The notes below the pieces were generated by a model. That model was not told the origin of the DNA. It was given only the letters and a program-made list of their open reading frames with translations, and made no database searches. Source: Mycobacterium sp. E3251 (GTDB lineage Bacteria; Actinomycetota; Actinomycetes; Mycobacteriales; Mycobacteriaceae). Taken from it: 36,208 bases of DNA. The position numbers were made by a program, and so were the translations under genes. The stretch covers positions 1 through 36,208 of the forward strand of contig NZ_LZJF01000026.1 in assembly GCF_001666835.1 (NCBI RefSeq), in the 5' to 3' direction. Of this stretch, positions 26,150 to 35,800 are shown in pieces (position 1 is the first letter of the stretch; each line of letters begins with the position of its first letter).

Positions 26150-26214
26150 GGGCAGTCGCTGTGGTGACATCCGGCGCCCCCAACAAACGTCGAAGCGGAG
26201 AAGGAACTAGAAGC

Positions 26215-26475
26215 GTGGCCAACATCAAGTCGCAGCAGAAGCGCAATCGCACCAACGAGCGCGCCCGACTGCGCAACAAGTCGGTGAAGTCGTCGCTTCG
26301 CACCGCCGTCCGCGCGTTCCGTGAGGCCGCCCACGCCGGCGACAAGGAGAAGGCCTCCGAGTTGCTGGCCGCGACCACCCGCAAGCTGGACAAAGCGGCC
26401 AGCAAGGGCGTGATCCACAAGAATCAGGCGGCCAACAAGAAGTCGGCCCTGGCGCGCGCGCTCAACAAAATCTGA
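26215..26475 (+). CDS. rpsT: Ribosomal protein S20
   Basis: An 86-residue primary-binding protein of the 30S subunit that contacts 16S rRNA. The sequence is very basic with the S20 pattern: [20 protein letters not shown] at the N-terminus, SLRTAVRAF in the first helix and [20 protein letters not shown] at the end. The GTG at 26215 follows GGAGAAGGA (26198-26206). The frame is open further upstream, but the S20 family always begins at this residue. It stands alone on the plus strand between two leftward operons and ends 9 bases before the holA stop. Confidence 0.96.
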   Translation: MANIKSQQKRNRTNERARLRNKSVKSSLRTAVRAFREAAHAGDKEKASELLAATTRKLDKAASKGVIHKNQAANKKSALARALNKI

Positions 26476-26484
26476 CCCGCCCGC

Positions 26485-27453
26485 TCATCGGTTCCGGTTC
26501 GCGGCCAGCTCGGCCACCGTCCTGACCGCCGATTCCAGCGCATAGTCGGCGTCCGCCACCGCACCTTTGACGTTCGCGTTGAGCGCCGCCACCACCTTCA
26601 TCGCGGCCGCGACGCCGTCGCGCGACCAATACCGAGCCTGTTTCTGGGCCTTCTGCACCCGCCACGGCGGCATCCCCAGTTGCGACGCCAGCCGATAGGG
26701 ATCGCCTGACAGCGGAGCGACCCGCCCGATCGTGTGGACCGCTTCGGCCAGCGCGTCGGCCAGCACCACCAGCGGCTCCCCGCGCATCATCGCCCACCGC
26801 AGCGCTTCGGCCGCCCCCGCGACGTCGCCGGCCACCGCCTTGTCCGCGATGTCGAACCCCTTCACCTCGGCTTTGCCGCTGTGATAGCGGCGGACCGCGG
26901 CGGCATTCACGACCCCGCCCGTGTCGGCGACCAGCTGCGAGCACGCGGCCGCCAGCTCCCGCACGTCGGAGCCGACCGCGTCCAGCATGGCGGTCACGGT
27001 CTCCTCGTCGACCTTGACGCGCAGCGCACGAAACTCCTTGCGGACGAAGTCAATTCGCTCGCTGACCTTGGTGATCCGCGCGCACGGGTGCAAGACGGCG
27101 CCCAGTGACTGCAACTCGGTGGCCAGCGCCTTGGCCCGCCCGCCGCCCGAATGCACGACCACCAGCATCGTGCCCAGCGGGACGTCGGCCGCGGCCGAGG
27201 CGATCACCGCGGCCGCCTCCTTGCCCGCTTCGCCTGCGGACTCCAGCACGACGATGCGCTCGTCCCCGAACAGCGACGGGCTCAGCAGCTCGGCGAGCTC
27301 GTAGGTGCTGACGTCACCCGCCCGCATTCGGCTGACCGGAACGTCGTCGATCCCGGCCCGCTGGCGCGCCGCCCTCAGTACGTCGGCCACCGCCCGCTCG
27401 ACCAGCAGCTCCTCGTCTCCCAGGACCAGGTGCAACGGCGAAACCTCTGTCAC
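26485..27453 (-). CDS. holA: DNA polymerase III delta subunit HolA
   Basis: A 322-residue clamp-loader subunit that opens the beta clamp. The beginning [17 protein letters not shown], the block [16 protein letters not shown], and the C-terminal helices with [18 protein letters not shown] are typical of bacterial delta. The GTG at 27453 is used; the ribosome binding site is weak and translation may depend on the upstream comEC, whose stop is 26 bases away. Gene order comEA-comEC-holA is common in actinobacteria. Confidence 0.92.
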   Translation of the reverse strand: MTEVSPLHLVLGDEELLVERAVADVLRAARQRAGIDDVPVSRMRAGDVSTYELAELLSPSLFGDERIVVLESAGEAGKEAAAVIASAAADVPLGTMLVVVHSGGGRAKALATELQSLGAVLHPCARITKVSERIDFVRKEFRALRVKVDEETVTAMLDAVGSDVRELAAACSQLVADTGGVVNAAAVRRYHSGKAEVKGFDIADKAVAGDVAGAAEALRWAMMRGEPLVVLADALAEAVHTIGRVAPLSGDPYRLASQLGMPPWRVQKAQKQARYWSRDGVAAAMKVVAALNANVKGAVADADYALESAVRTVAELAANRNR

Positions 27454-27479
27454 CCCACGATGGTGTCACGACGGACCGA

Positions 27480-29072
27480 CTACGCCGCCCCGGGATCCAT
27501 CACCGTCGACACCCACCAAGCCAGCGCGCAGAGGGCGGCCGTCAACGCGCCCAGGCCGACCGCGGCGCCAAACCAGCGCCGGCCGCGCAGCCTCGTGACC
27601 GCCACGACGATCAGCGCGGTCACCCCGGCGACCAGCACCACTCCCGGCACCCCGGACGGAACGGGCAGCGTCGCACTGGGCGCGCCCGCCGACCAGTGCG
27701 CCACCCGCACCACCCACCACAGTTCGGGACCGGTGAAACGGACCAACACGTGCGCGCCGGGCGGCCACACCACGCTGAGCACGGCGGCCGCGCTGCCGAG
27801 CACGGTGATCGGCGCGATGACCGGCGCCGCCGCGAGGTTGGCGCCCACCGCCACCAGGCTGACCCGCCCGGAGATGCCCGCCACCAGCGGGGCGGTCACG
27901 ACATGCGCGGCCGCGGCGATCGCCAGGGCGTCGGCCAGCGGCTTGGGGCAGCCTCTCCCCACCAGGCGGCGCGACCAGGCCGGCGCGATCACGACCAACG
28001 CGGCCGTCGCGACCGCCGACAGCGCGAAGCCGACGTCGACGGCCAACTGGGGGGCCAGCGCCAGCAAGACCAGCACCGCGGCGCAAAGCGCCGGAATGGC
28101 TTGCCGCCTGCGCGAGGACAGCAATCCCGCCAGCCCGATGGCGCCCATCACGGCCGCCCGCAACACGCTCGCCGTCGGTTCCACGACGATGACGAACGCG
28201 ATCAGTGTCAGGGCAGCCAGCACGACCGCCGCCCGTGGACCGATCAGGCGTGCGGTGAACAGCACGGCCGCACACACGATGGTCACGTTGGCGCCCGACA
28301 CCGCCATCAAGTGCGTCATCCCGGCCGCGCGAAAGTCCCGGTCGGTCTCGGCGGGAACCGCCGAGGTGTCGCCCAGCACCAGGGCGGGCAGCATCGCCGC
28401 CTGCTCGACGGGCAACGCACCGCGAACCGCGGTTTCGAACCTGTCGCGCACCGTGTGCGCCGCCCGATGCACGGCGCCGGCGGTGCCCAGAGTCGGGCGG
28501 CCCGACGCGTTGAGCACAGCGACGGTGAGGTCGCGGCGGGTCGGGCGGCTGATCCTGGCGGTGAACCGCATTGGCCGACCCACCATCAACCCGTCGCCAT
28601 CCGACGCGAAATCCGGTGCGCGCGCGAAAACGACCACCCGCCCCGAGATCTGCGCGTCGCGCAGACGCTGCAGCGTGGCGCGAAACATGAGCCGGCCGCG
28701 GCCCAACGACACCGGGCTCTCCGTTGGGGTGACCGTCACCGGGGCGGCCGTCCCGAACGCCGCGGTGATCGGGTGGCGATCGACCGCCTCGGCGCGCAAC
28801 GCGGCCGCGAAGCCGAACCCGGCGCCGGTGACGCCGACCGCGACCAGGCCGGCGCTGACGGCCCGATGCCTCCCCGTCTCCCCTCGCCGGCGCGCGGCGC
28901 GCCAGACCAGCGCGCCGGCGGCGGCGACCAACAACAGGCAGGCCTGCGCGATCACCCGGCCGATCGGCCACCAGATCCCGGCGGCGGTCACCACCCAGCA
29001 GGTGAGCGCGGCCGGCACCAGGCGCGCGTCAACGCGTGCCGCGCCCGGTTCGGCGAGGTCGGAATCGTGCAC
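27480..29072 (-). CDS. comEC: ComEC/Rec2 membrane channel protein
   Basis: A 530-residue multi-pass protein of the competence DNA-channel family. The N-terminal membrane and OB-type region (about 1-215) is followed by the ComEC core, with the signature HLMAVSGANVTIV near residues 250-265 and a series of helices to the C-terminus. The metallo-beta-lactamase domain found at the C-terminus of many ComEC proteins is absent: the protein ends in membrane helices. This is also the short form in M. tuberculosis. The GTG start at 29072 is five bases after the comEA stop. Natural transformation is not established for slow-growing mycobacteria, so the role is uncertain. Confidence 0.88.
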   Translation of the reverse strand: MHDSDLAEPGAARVDARLVPAALTCWVVTAAGIWWPIGRVIAQACLLLVAAAGALVWRAARRRGETGRHRAVSAGLVAVGVTGAGFGFAAALRAEAVDRHPITAAFGTAAPVTVTPTESPVSLGRGRLMFRATLQRLRDAQISGRVVVFARAPDFASDGDGLMVGRPMRFTARISRPTRRDLTVAVLNASGRPTLGTAGAVHRAAHTVRDRFETAVRGALPVEQAAMLPALVLGDTSAVPAETDRDFRAAGMTHLMAVSGANVTIVCAAVLFTARLIGPRAAVVLAALTLIAFVIVVEPTASVLRAAVMGAIGLAGLLSSRRRQAIPALCAAVLVLLALAPQLAVDVGFALSAVATAALVVIAPAWSRRLVGRGCPKPLADALAIAAAAHVVTAPLVAGISGRVSLVAVGANLAAAPVIAPITVLGSAAAVLSVVWPPGAHVLVRFTGPELWWVVRVAHWSAGAPSATLPVPSGVPGVVLVAGVTALIVVAVTRLRGRRWFGAAVGLGALTAALCALAWWVSTVMDPGAA

Positions 29073-29077
29073 GGGGG

Positions 29078-29929
29078 TCAGACACGGACCAGGGCGCGCA
29101 ACTTCTCCAATCGCGCGGGCCCGATGCCGTCGACATCGGCGAGCTGGTCGACGCTGGTGAATTTGCCGTTCGCCTGCCGCCAGGCCACGATCGCGGCGGC
29201 CGTGACCGGCCCGACGCCGGGCAGGGCGTCCAAGTCGTCCACGGTCGCGGTGTTGAGGTCGAGCACCTCACCCGCCTTCTGCTTGCCCGGCCCCGCTCCG
29301 GTCCGTGGTGGCGGTGGCTTGGACGTCGGTGTCGTACCGGAGGCCACCGAGCTTCCCAACGCCGCCGACCGTCCGGGGATGGGCGGAAGCCCGACGACGA
29401 TCTGCTCGCCGTCGCCGAGCGGACGCGCCATGTTCAGCCCGACGGTGTCCGCGCCGTTGACCGCGCCGCCCGCGGCCTGCAGCGCGTCGGCGACGCGCGC
29501 CCCGGGCGCCAGGGTGACCAGTCCGGGGCTATGCACCAGGCCCACCACGCTCACCACCACCGGCCGGTCGGGGCCGGCGCTGGGGTTCGCCGACGATTTG
29601 GGGCTCGCCGTCGACGCCTTCTCGACCGGCGGCAATTTCGCCGACATCACCGGCGCCGGCCGGTCACGCAGCAGCGTGAACACCGTGACCAGGACGGCCA
29701 GCGCGGCCACGATCGCCAACCCGACGGCACCCGCACGGCCCGGGTCGGCGCGCAGCCTGGCCATCCAGCCCCGATCCGGGGCCGCAGCCGGCAGCCACCG
29801 CGGCAGCAGTGAATTCTGGTCCTCGTCCACCGCCTCCCCGGGCGACGCCGACCCGGCGCCGTCGGACTCGGCATCCGGTTCGGCACCGAGTCGCCGCTGC
29901 AGACGCTCGGCGGGAAGTTCTGTTCGCAT
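29078..29929 (-). CDS. comEA: ComEA-like DNA-binding protein (SLBB plus helix-hairpin-helix)
   Basis: A 283-residue protein with a charged cytoplasmic N-terminus, one membrane helix at about 68-87 (VGLAIVAALAVLVTVFTLL), an SLBB domain at about 122-180 (VVVSVVGLVHSPGLVTL), a Pro/Thr-rich linker, and a C-terminal double helix-hairpin-helix beginning DLNTATVDDLDALPGVGP. ComEA binds double-stranded DNA outside the membrane and delivers it to ComEC, encoded just downstream. The ATG at 29929 is chosen over an in-frame start at 29980 because TACGGT lies six bases upstream, a leaderless promoter pattern. Confidence 0.88.
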   Translation of the reverse strand: MRTELPAERLQRRLGAEPDAESDGAGSASPGEAVDEDQNSLLPRWLPAAAPDRGWMARLRADPGRAGAVGLAIVAALAVLVTVFTLLRDRPAPVMSAKLPPVEKASTASPKSSANPSAGPDRPVVVSVVGLVHSPGLVTLAPGARVADALQAAGGAVNGADTVGLNMARPLGDGEQIVVGLPPIPGRSAALGSSVASGTTPTSKPPPPRTGAGPGKQKAGEVLDLNTATVDDLDALPGVGPVTAAAIVAWRQANGKFTSVDQLADVDGIGPARLEKLRALVRV

Positions 29930-29935
29930 GCGCCG

Positions 29936-29941
29936 ACCGTA
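29936..29941 (-). promoter_or_regulatory. -10 element of the comEA-comEC-holA operon
   Basis: TACGGT on the minus strand matches TANNNT and sits six bases before the ATG at 29929, consistent with a leaderless transcript. Confidence 0.5.
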
Positions 29942-30125
29942 GGTGCGCCGACCGCCAGATCGGCCCCCGAGCGGCGGCACCGGGACCGCGACTGTGGACT
30001 AAGCCGAGGCTGTGCACAAACCGCTATACGGGATGGGTCAAGATGGACCGAAGAACGCATCGCCAGAACCGGGCATCCATCCGACGCTGGTAGCCACGTT
30101 CACCCCCAGACGACAGGAGGCCGCC

Positions 30126-31286
30126 GTGCAACTGGCGCTCACACCGGAGGAAGCCGCGTTCCGCGACGAGCTCCGCACCATCTACACCACCAAGATTCCG
30201 GAGGAGCTGCGCGAGCGGGTACGCCGAGGTTCGGCGGAGGTGAACCACGAAGACATCGTGACCAGCCACAAGATCCTGCACGAGCACGGTCTGGCGGTAC
30301 CGAACTGGCCGGTCGAGTGGGGCGGCAAGGACTGGACGGCCACCCAGCACCAGATCTGGGCCGACGAGATGCAGCTGGCGTGCGTCCCGGAGCCGCTGAA
30401 CTTCAACACCAAGATGGTGGGCCCGGTGATCGCGGAATTCGGTTCGGAGGAGGTCAAACAACGCTTCCTGCCGCCGACGGCCAGCCTCGACATCTGGTGG
30501 TGCCAGGGATTCTCCGAGCCCGAGGCCGGTTCGGACCTGGCGTCATTGCGCACCACAGCGGTGCGGGACGGCGACAGCTACGTCGTCAACGGCCAGAAGA
30601 CCTGGACCACGCTCGGCCAGTACGCGGACTGGATCTTCTGCCTGGTGCGCACGGACCCGCAGGCGCCCAAACGGCAGGCAGGCATCTCGTTTCTGCTGTT
30701 CGAGATGAAGACCCCGGGCATCACGCTGCGGCCCATCAAGACGATCGACGGTGGCCACGAGGTCAACGAGATCTTTTTCGAAGACGTCCGGGTGCCCGCC
30801 AACCAGCTTGTGGGAGAAGAGAATAAGGGCTGGACGTACGCCAAGTTCCTGCTGGGCAACGAGCGCACCGGCATCGCCGGCGTCGGCCGGACCAAGGTGC
30901 GCCTCGCCGAGGTGAAGAAACACGCGGCGGCCACCGGGGTGTTGCAGGATCCCCTGTTCGCGGCCCGCCTGGCCGAGGCCGAAAACGAGTTGCTGGCATT
31001 GGAACTCACGCAGTCGCGGGTGGTCACGGACTCCGCGAACGGGCAACCCAATCCGGCTTCGTCGGTCCTGAAGCTGCGCGGCAGCCAATTGCAGCAGATC
31101 GCCACCGAGCTGCTCGTCGAGGTGGCCGGGCCCGATGCCCTGCCGGCCGACGGCGAAGACATCGCGTCTCCGGACTGGGCGCAACACAGCGCGCCGCACT
31201 ACCTCAACTACCGCAAGACGTCGATCTACGGCGGCAGCAACGAGGTGCAGCGCAACATCATCGCGTCCACCATTCTGGGATTGTGA
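30126..31286 (+). CDS. Acyl-CoA dehydrogenase, larger partner of a pair
   Basis: A 386-residue FAD-dependent acyl-CoA dehydrogenase (FadE group). The FAD and substrate motifs are complete: WWCQGFSEPEAGSDLASLRT (about 124-143), NGQKTWTTLGQYADW and the C-terminal SIYGGSNEVQRNII. In this last motif Gly replaces the Glu that is the base in medium-chain enzymes, so the base probably lies on helix G at Glu246 (LLGNERTG), as in isovaleryl-CoA and steroid-type ChsE dehydrogenases. The GTG at 30126 has AGGAGG (30115-30120) in front; the frame is open further upstream. The next gene, seven bases on, encodes a shorter homologue, the usual sign of an alpha2beta2 enzyme. The substrate may be a steroid side chain or branched acyl group; it cannot be read from the sequence. 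Confidence 0.85.
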   Translation: MQLALTPEEAAFRDELRTIYTTKIPEELRERVRRGSAEVNHEDIVTSHKILHEHGLAVPNWPVEWGGKDWTATQHQIWADEMQLACVPEPLNFNTKMVGPVIAEFGSEEVKQRFLPPTASLDIWWCQGFSEPEAGSDLASLRTTAVRDGDSYVVNGQKTWTTLGQYADWIFCLVRTDPQAPKRQAGISFLLFEMKTPGITLRPIKTIDGGHEVNEIFFEDVRVPANQLVGEENKGWTYAKFLLGNERTGIAGVGRTKVRLAEVKKHAAATGVLQDPLFAARLAEAENELLALELTQSRVVTDSANGQPNPASSVLKLRGSQLQQIATELLVEVAGPDALPADGEDIASPDWAQHSAPHYLNYRKTSIYGGSNEVQRNIIASTILGL

Positions 31287-31293
31287 GGCAGCC

Positions 31294-32400
31294 ATGGACT
31301 TTCAGTTGACCGACGAGCAGACCCTGCTGCGCGACACGACCCGCGAGCTGCTGTCGCGCAGCTATGACCCGGAGAGCCGCAACAAGGTGATCGGCTCCGA
31401 CCTGGGCTGGAGCCGCGAGGTGTGGAGTCAGCTCGCCGACACCGGGATCCTCGGCCTCGGCTTCGACCCGGACGAGGCGGGCCAGATCGAGATCATGGTC
31501 GTGCTCGCCGAAGCCGGGCGCCGGTTGGCCCCCGAGCCGATCCTGCACGCCGCGCTTGCGCCCGGCGCGCTGATCGCCGAGCGGGGCACCGACGCCCAGA
31601 AGGCGCAGCTCGAAGACGTCGCGGCCGGCCAACGGCTGCTGGCCTTCGCCCACCTGGAACCCGGCCACCGTAAGCCGACCGCGGACGTGGGCACCAAGGC
31701 TGTGCGGCAAGGAGATTCGTGGACATTGAGCGGGCGCAAGAACCCGGTGCTCGCCGGCGACTGCGCCGACGCGCTGGTGGTCAGCGCCGCCTTGCCGGAC
31801 GGCGGCACCGGCCTGTTCCTGGCCGACGCGGGCGCGGTCACGCGTCACCCATACCGGACCTTCGACGGACAACGCGGCGCGCAGGTCGACTTCGACGCAA
31901 CACCGGCGGAACCCTTGGGTGAAGCCGTCGACGCGTCCCAGGCCATCCTCGGCACCATCATCCGCATTCAGGCGGCGCTGTGCGCCGAAGCGGTCGGGGT
32001 GATGGAGGAAGCGCTGCGGCTGACCACCGATTACCTCAAGACCCGCAAGCAGTTCGGCGTCACACTCAACAAGTTTCAGGCACTCACGCAGCGGGCGGCC
32101 GACATGTACGTTTCGCTGGAACTGGCCCGCAGCATGAGCATGTACGCGTCGATGTCGATCGCCGACGGCAACCTCGAGCCGGTGATCGCCTCGCGCGCCA
32201 AGCTGCAGATCGGCCGCTCGGGTCGGCATATCGCCCAGGAGTCGATTCAGCTGCACGGCGGGATCGGCGTGACCGCCGAATATCCGGTCGCCCACTATGC
32301 GGCCCGGCTCACCGCGATCGAACACATCCTGGGAACCTCAAGCGACCACCTGCACAATCTGATCGACCACATCGGCGACTACGACCTCGCCCGCCTCTAG
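31294..32400 (+). CDS. Acyl-CoA dehydrogenase, smaller partner of a pair
   Basis: A 368-residue acyl-CoA dehydrogenase homologue with a weaker middle domain than its neighbour: the SEPEAGSD-type motif is missing and replaced by a FAHLEPGHRKP stretch. The C-terminal half is well conserved (TRKQFGVTLNKFQAL, SIQLHGGIGVTAEYPV), which supplies FAD-contacting and dimer residues. No Glu stands at the usual C-terminal base position. This is the pattern of the non-catalytic or half-site partner in mycobacterial heteromeric FadE enzymes. It starts seven bases after the first subunit and ends three bases before the PPOX-family gene, so the three form one operon. Confidence 0.85.
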   Translation: MDFQLTDEQTLLRDTTRELLSRSYDPESRNKVIGSDLGWSREVWSQLADTGILGLGFDPDEAGQIEIMVVLAEAGRRLAPEPILHAALAPGALIAERGTDAQKAQLEDVAAGQRLLAFAHLEPGHRKPTADVGTKAVRQGDSWTLSGRKNPVLAGDCADALVVSAALPDGGTGLFLADAGAVTRHPYRTFDGQRGAQVDFDATPAEPLGEAVDASQAILGTIIRIQAALCAEAVGVMEEALRLTTDYLKTRKQFGVTLNKFQALTQRAADMYVSLELARSMSMYASMSIADGNLEPVIASRAKLQIGRSGRHIAQESIQLHGGIGVTAEYPVAHYAARLTAIEHILGTSSDHLHNLIDHIGDYDLARL

Positions 32401-32403
32401 CCC

Positions 32404-32826
32404 ATGACGGAGCTGTCCGACAGAGTCGTCGAGTTCCTGTCAGCCGGCACCCGTACCGGGATGCTCGGTTACGTCGCAGGCGACGGCCGGCCGCTGGTCG
32501 CGCCGGTGTGGTTCGTGGTCGATGGCAACCAGCTGGCGTTCAACACCGGCCGCGAAACGTCGAAAGGGCGTGCCCTGCGCCGTGATCCGCGAGTGGTGAT
32601 CTGCGTCGACGATCCCCATCCGCCGTATTCGTTCGTTCAGGTGCAGGGCGTGGCCACGGTGAGCGAGGAACCGGCCGACGTACTCGACGTCGCCACCCGG
32701 ACCGGCGCCAGGTACATGGGTGCCGACCGCGCCGAGGAGTTCGGCCGCCGCAACTCCGCGCCCGGCGAACTGGTGGTGCGGGTGCGCCCGACCAAGGTGA
32801 TCGCCGGTTTCGATATCAGCGACTGA
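32404..32826 (+). CDS. PPOX-family probable F420-dependent protein (Rv1155-like)
   Basis: A 140-residue split-beta-barrel protein of the pyridoxamine-5'-phosphate-oxidase-like superfamily, group FDOR-B, in which mycobacterial members bind cofactor F420. Seen are the opening MLGYVAGDGRPLVAPVWFVV, the phosphate-contacting TSKGRALRRDPRVVICVDD, and VQVQGVATVSEEP. It would be a dimeric cytoplasmic oxidoreductase. The substrate is unknown; cotranscription with the two dehydrogenases suggests a linked reduction or detoxification step. The ATG at 32404 is three bases after the previous stop. FMN in place of F420 is possible. Confidence 0.78.
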   Translation: MTELSDRVVEFLSAGTRTGMLGYVAGDGRPLVAPVWFVVDGNQLAFNTGRETSKGRALRRDPRVVICVDDPHPPYSFVQVQGVATVSEEPADVLDVATRTGARYMGADRAEEFGRRNSAPGELVVRVRPTKVIAGFDISD

Positions 32827-32865
32827 CGCGGGGGCCGAAGAACGCGAACCGGTTCGTCGCGGGGA

Positions 32866-35800
32866 TCATCCGGGCGCGCCGACGGGTTCGCTACCGCCTG
32901 ACTCCGGAACCAGATCCGGCACCTGGCTGGCCAGGTACTCGGCGAGCGAGCTGATCGTCGGGTAGTCGAAAACCGCTGTGGCGCTGATGGTGAACGCGCC
33001 GCCGAACTGGCCGTACAACCGGTTGCGGAGTTCGACCGCCATCAGCGAATCGGTACCGAGGTCGAGGAAGCGGCTGGTCGCGGCGGGCGGCTGCGCGAGC
33101 CGCAGGAATTGCTGCACCTCCTGCTGCAGGAATTCGGTCAGGAAACTGACCCGCTCCGCCTCCGGCACCTCATGCAGCTTTTTGAGCAGCTCGCTGTCGC
33201 CGGGCGTCGTGGCGGTCTCGCGCGGCAGCAAGTGGTCGAGAATCGGTGGGCGTGAACCCCGCAGCATCTTCGCGGCACGCTGCCAGTTGGCCTTGATCAC
33301 GGTCGCCTGCCCCGTTCCGTGGGCAACGATTTCACCGAGCGCATTGAGGGCTGCCGTGGGTTCCACCGAAACCAGGCCTTGCGCACCGAGGTTGGCGCGC
33401 GCGGCCTCCGAAGCGGCCATGCCGCCGTGCGCCCAGGGACCGAAGTTGACACTGGTCGCGGGCAAACCTTGCGCTCTGCGTTCGGCAACGAGCCCGTCGA
33501 GCAACGCATTGGCGGTTGCGTAGTTGGCCTGGCCGGGCGAACCGAGCACGCTGGATATCGAGGAGTAAAGGATGAAGAAGTCCAGATCGTCTTTCCTGGT
33601 CAATCGGTGCAGATTCCAGGCGCCCAACGCTTTCGGCAGCAGGGTCGTCCGGAAGCGTTCGACGCTCTGCTGCGGCAGCAGCGCGTCGTCGAGGACGCCC
33701 GCCAGGTGCAGCACCCCCGCCAGCGGCGGCAGCTCCGCCCGGATCCGCTCCAGCAACTCCTCGACCTGGGACTCGTCGCCGACGTCGGCCGCAACGGTGT
33801 GGATCCGGCAGCGGTAGCGCTCGGTGATGTTGGCGATCACCTGTTGCGTGTCCGCGTCGGGTTCGCGGCGGCCGGTCAGCACGATGTCACCGGCACCGAG
33901 TTGGGCGAGGTAGGACGCCGTGTGCAGGCCGAGGGCTCCGAGGCCCCCGGTGATCAGATAGCTCCGATCACCTTGCGGCTGTAGCGGGTTCGGCATCTGC
34001 AGCACGATCTTGCCGATGTGCCGCGCCTGCTGCATGCGCCGAAACGCGGTCTTGGCCTCGCTCAGCGGGTAGATCTCGGCGGACAGCGGCGTCCACTCGC
34101 CGCTGCCCAACCCGTCCGACACTTCGGTCAGCAATCGCTGGATGCGTTCTGGGTCTTGCAGAATCGTCCCGTCCAGTGCAACCACTTCGTAGTCGATGTC
34201 GGGACGGGCCGCCGCCATTCGCTCCGGGGTCCAGATGTCCCGCTTGGCGATCTCGGCGAAGCGCCCATTGTGGGCGGTGGCCCGCACGGTCGCTTCCACA
34301 AAGCCCTCGTTGGTCAGGCTGTTGAGCACCACATCGACGCCGGCACCGCCGGTGTCGGCGAGGATCTGTTCCGCGAAATCCGTTGTGCGCGAGTCATATA
34401 CATACTCGACACCCAGGTTGCGCAGGGTCGCGCGTTTGTAGGCGCTGGCGGTGGCGAAGACGGTCGCCCCGTGCTGCTGCGCCATTTGGATGGCAGCCAG
34501 GCCGACGCCACCGCTCGCGGCGTGAATCAGCACGCGGTCACCCGGCTTCAGCTGCGCCCAGTCGAACGCGAGCCGGGCCGTCAGTGCGGCAGCCGGAATG
34601 GTCGCCGCGGCCACCGCGCTGAGCCCGTACGGCACCGGCGCCAGCAATTGAGCGGGAACATTGATCCGACTGGCGAACGCTCCCTGCATGAAGCCAAAGA
34701 CGCGCTGGCCGACCTCGAATCCGGTTACGTCGGAACCCAACTCGGTGACGATACCCGCGAAGTCGCCGCCGATCAGCCCCGGATCGCCCGGGTAGAGGCC
34801 CAGCACATTGAGCACATCCCGGAAGTTGAGGCCGGCGGCCTCCACCCGAACTTGCACCTGGCCCGCGGCCGGCGACAGCACTTCCGTCTCGGCGAGTCGC
34901 AGGTTGTCGATGGCGCCGCGTTCAGTCGGCGCCAGGACATAGTCGCCTGTGCGCGGCACCGCGAGGTGACCGCTGCGTGCCCATGGCACCAGCCTGGATG
35001 CCAGGAACTTGCCTTGCCGCAGTGCGAGTTCCGGCTCGTGGACAGATCCGTCCGGTGCGCGGAGCAGGCGTGCGAGCGAGTGCGCGGCCGTGTCCGATCC
35101 GTCGTGGTCGGCCAGCCTGCAGCGCAGCGTGGGCTGCTCGGCGATGGCGGTACGCCCCAGCCCCCACAGCGCCGCCTGCACCGGATCCACCTTTTCGCCG
35201 GGTTCGGTCGCCACCGCTCGTTCGGTGATGATCCACAGCCCGCCAGGCAGATTCACTCCCTCTTCGGCCAGCAGAGTTCGCATCGCGCCGAGGATGTTGT
35301 CGATGTCGGTCTCCAGCCGAGCGCCGAACTCGTCGCTTGACTCCTCCGAGTTCGGTCGGCCCCCGCCACGCCAGACGATGCCGGTGATCGACGCACCGCT
35401 CTCCTGGGCGCGTGCGATGAGCTGCTGCCAGCCCTGCTGGCCCATCGCCGCTTCGGACCGGATACAACCCGGTAGCTCGGCGGCCAGCTCGTCGAAACCT
35501 GCGACCAGCCATGTGCCGTGGGCTTTTTCGCCGGGTCCGGTATCACTGATCGGCTCGGGCACCGGCACCTCATGCCAGCCCAGGGTGTACAGCAACCGGG
35601 AAGCGTCGCCGCCAAGCCCGCGCAATAAGGCTTCCCGGGGCGCGCGTTTGACGGTGAACGCGCGTATTCCGCCCAGGTGGCGGCCATTCCGATCCACGAA
35701 ATCGAGATCGAAGACCTGGGTTTCGCTTTCGATACCGCCGGTACGCCACTTCGCGCGGCAGTAGAACCGCTGTGGCATCCGATCCGACAGCACCACCCGT

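Noticed and set aside
27151..29942. Long overlapping plus-strand frames
   Set aside because: They run antisense across holA, comEC and comEA and are Arg/Thr/Ala-rich without motifs.
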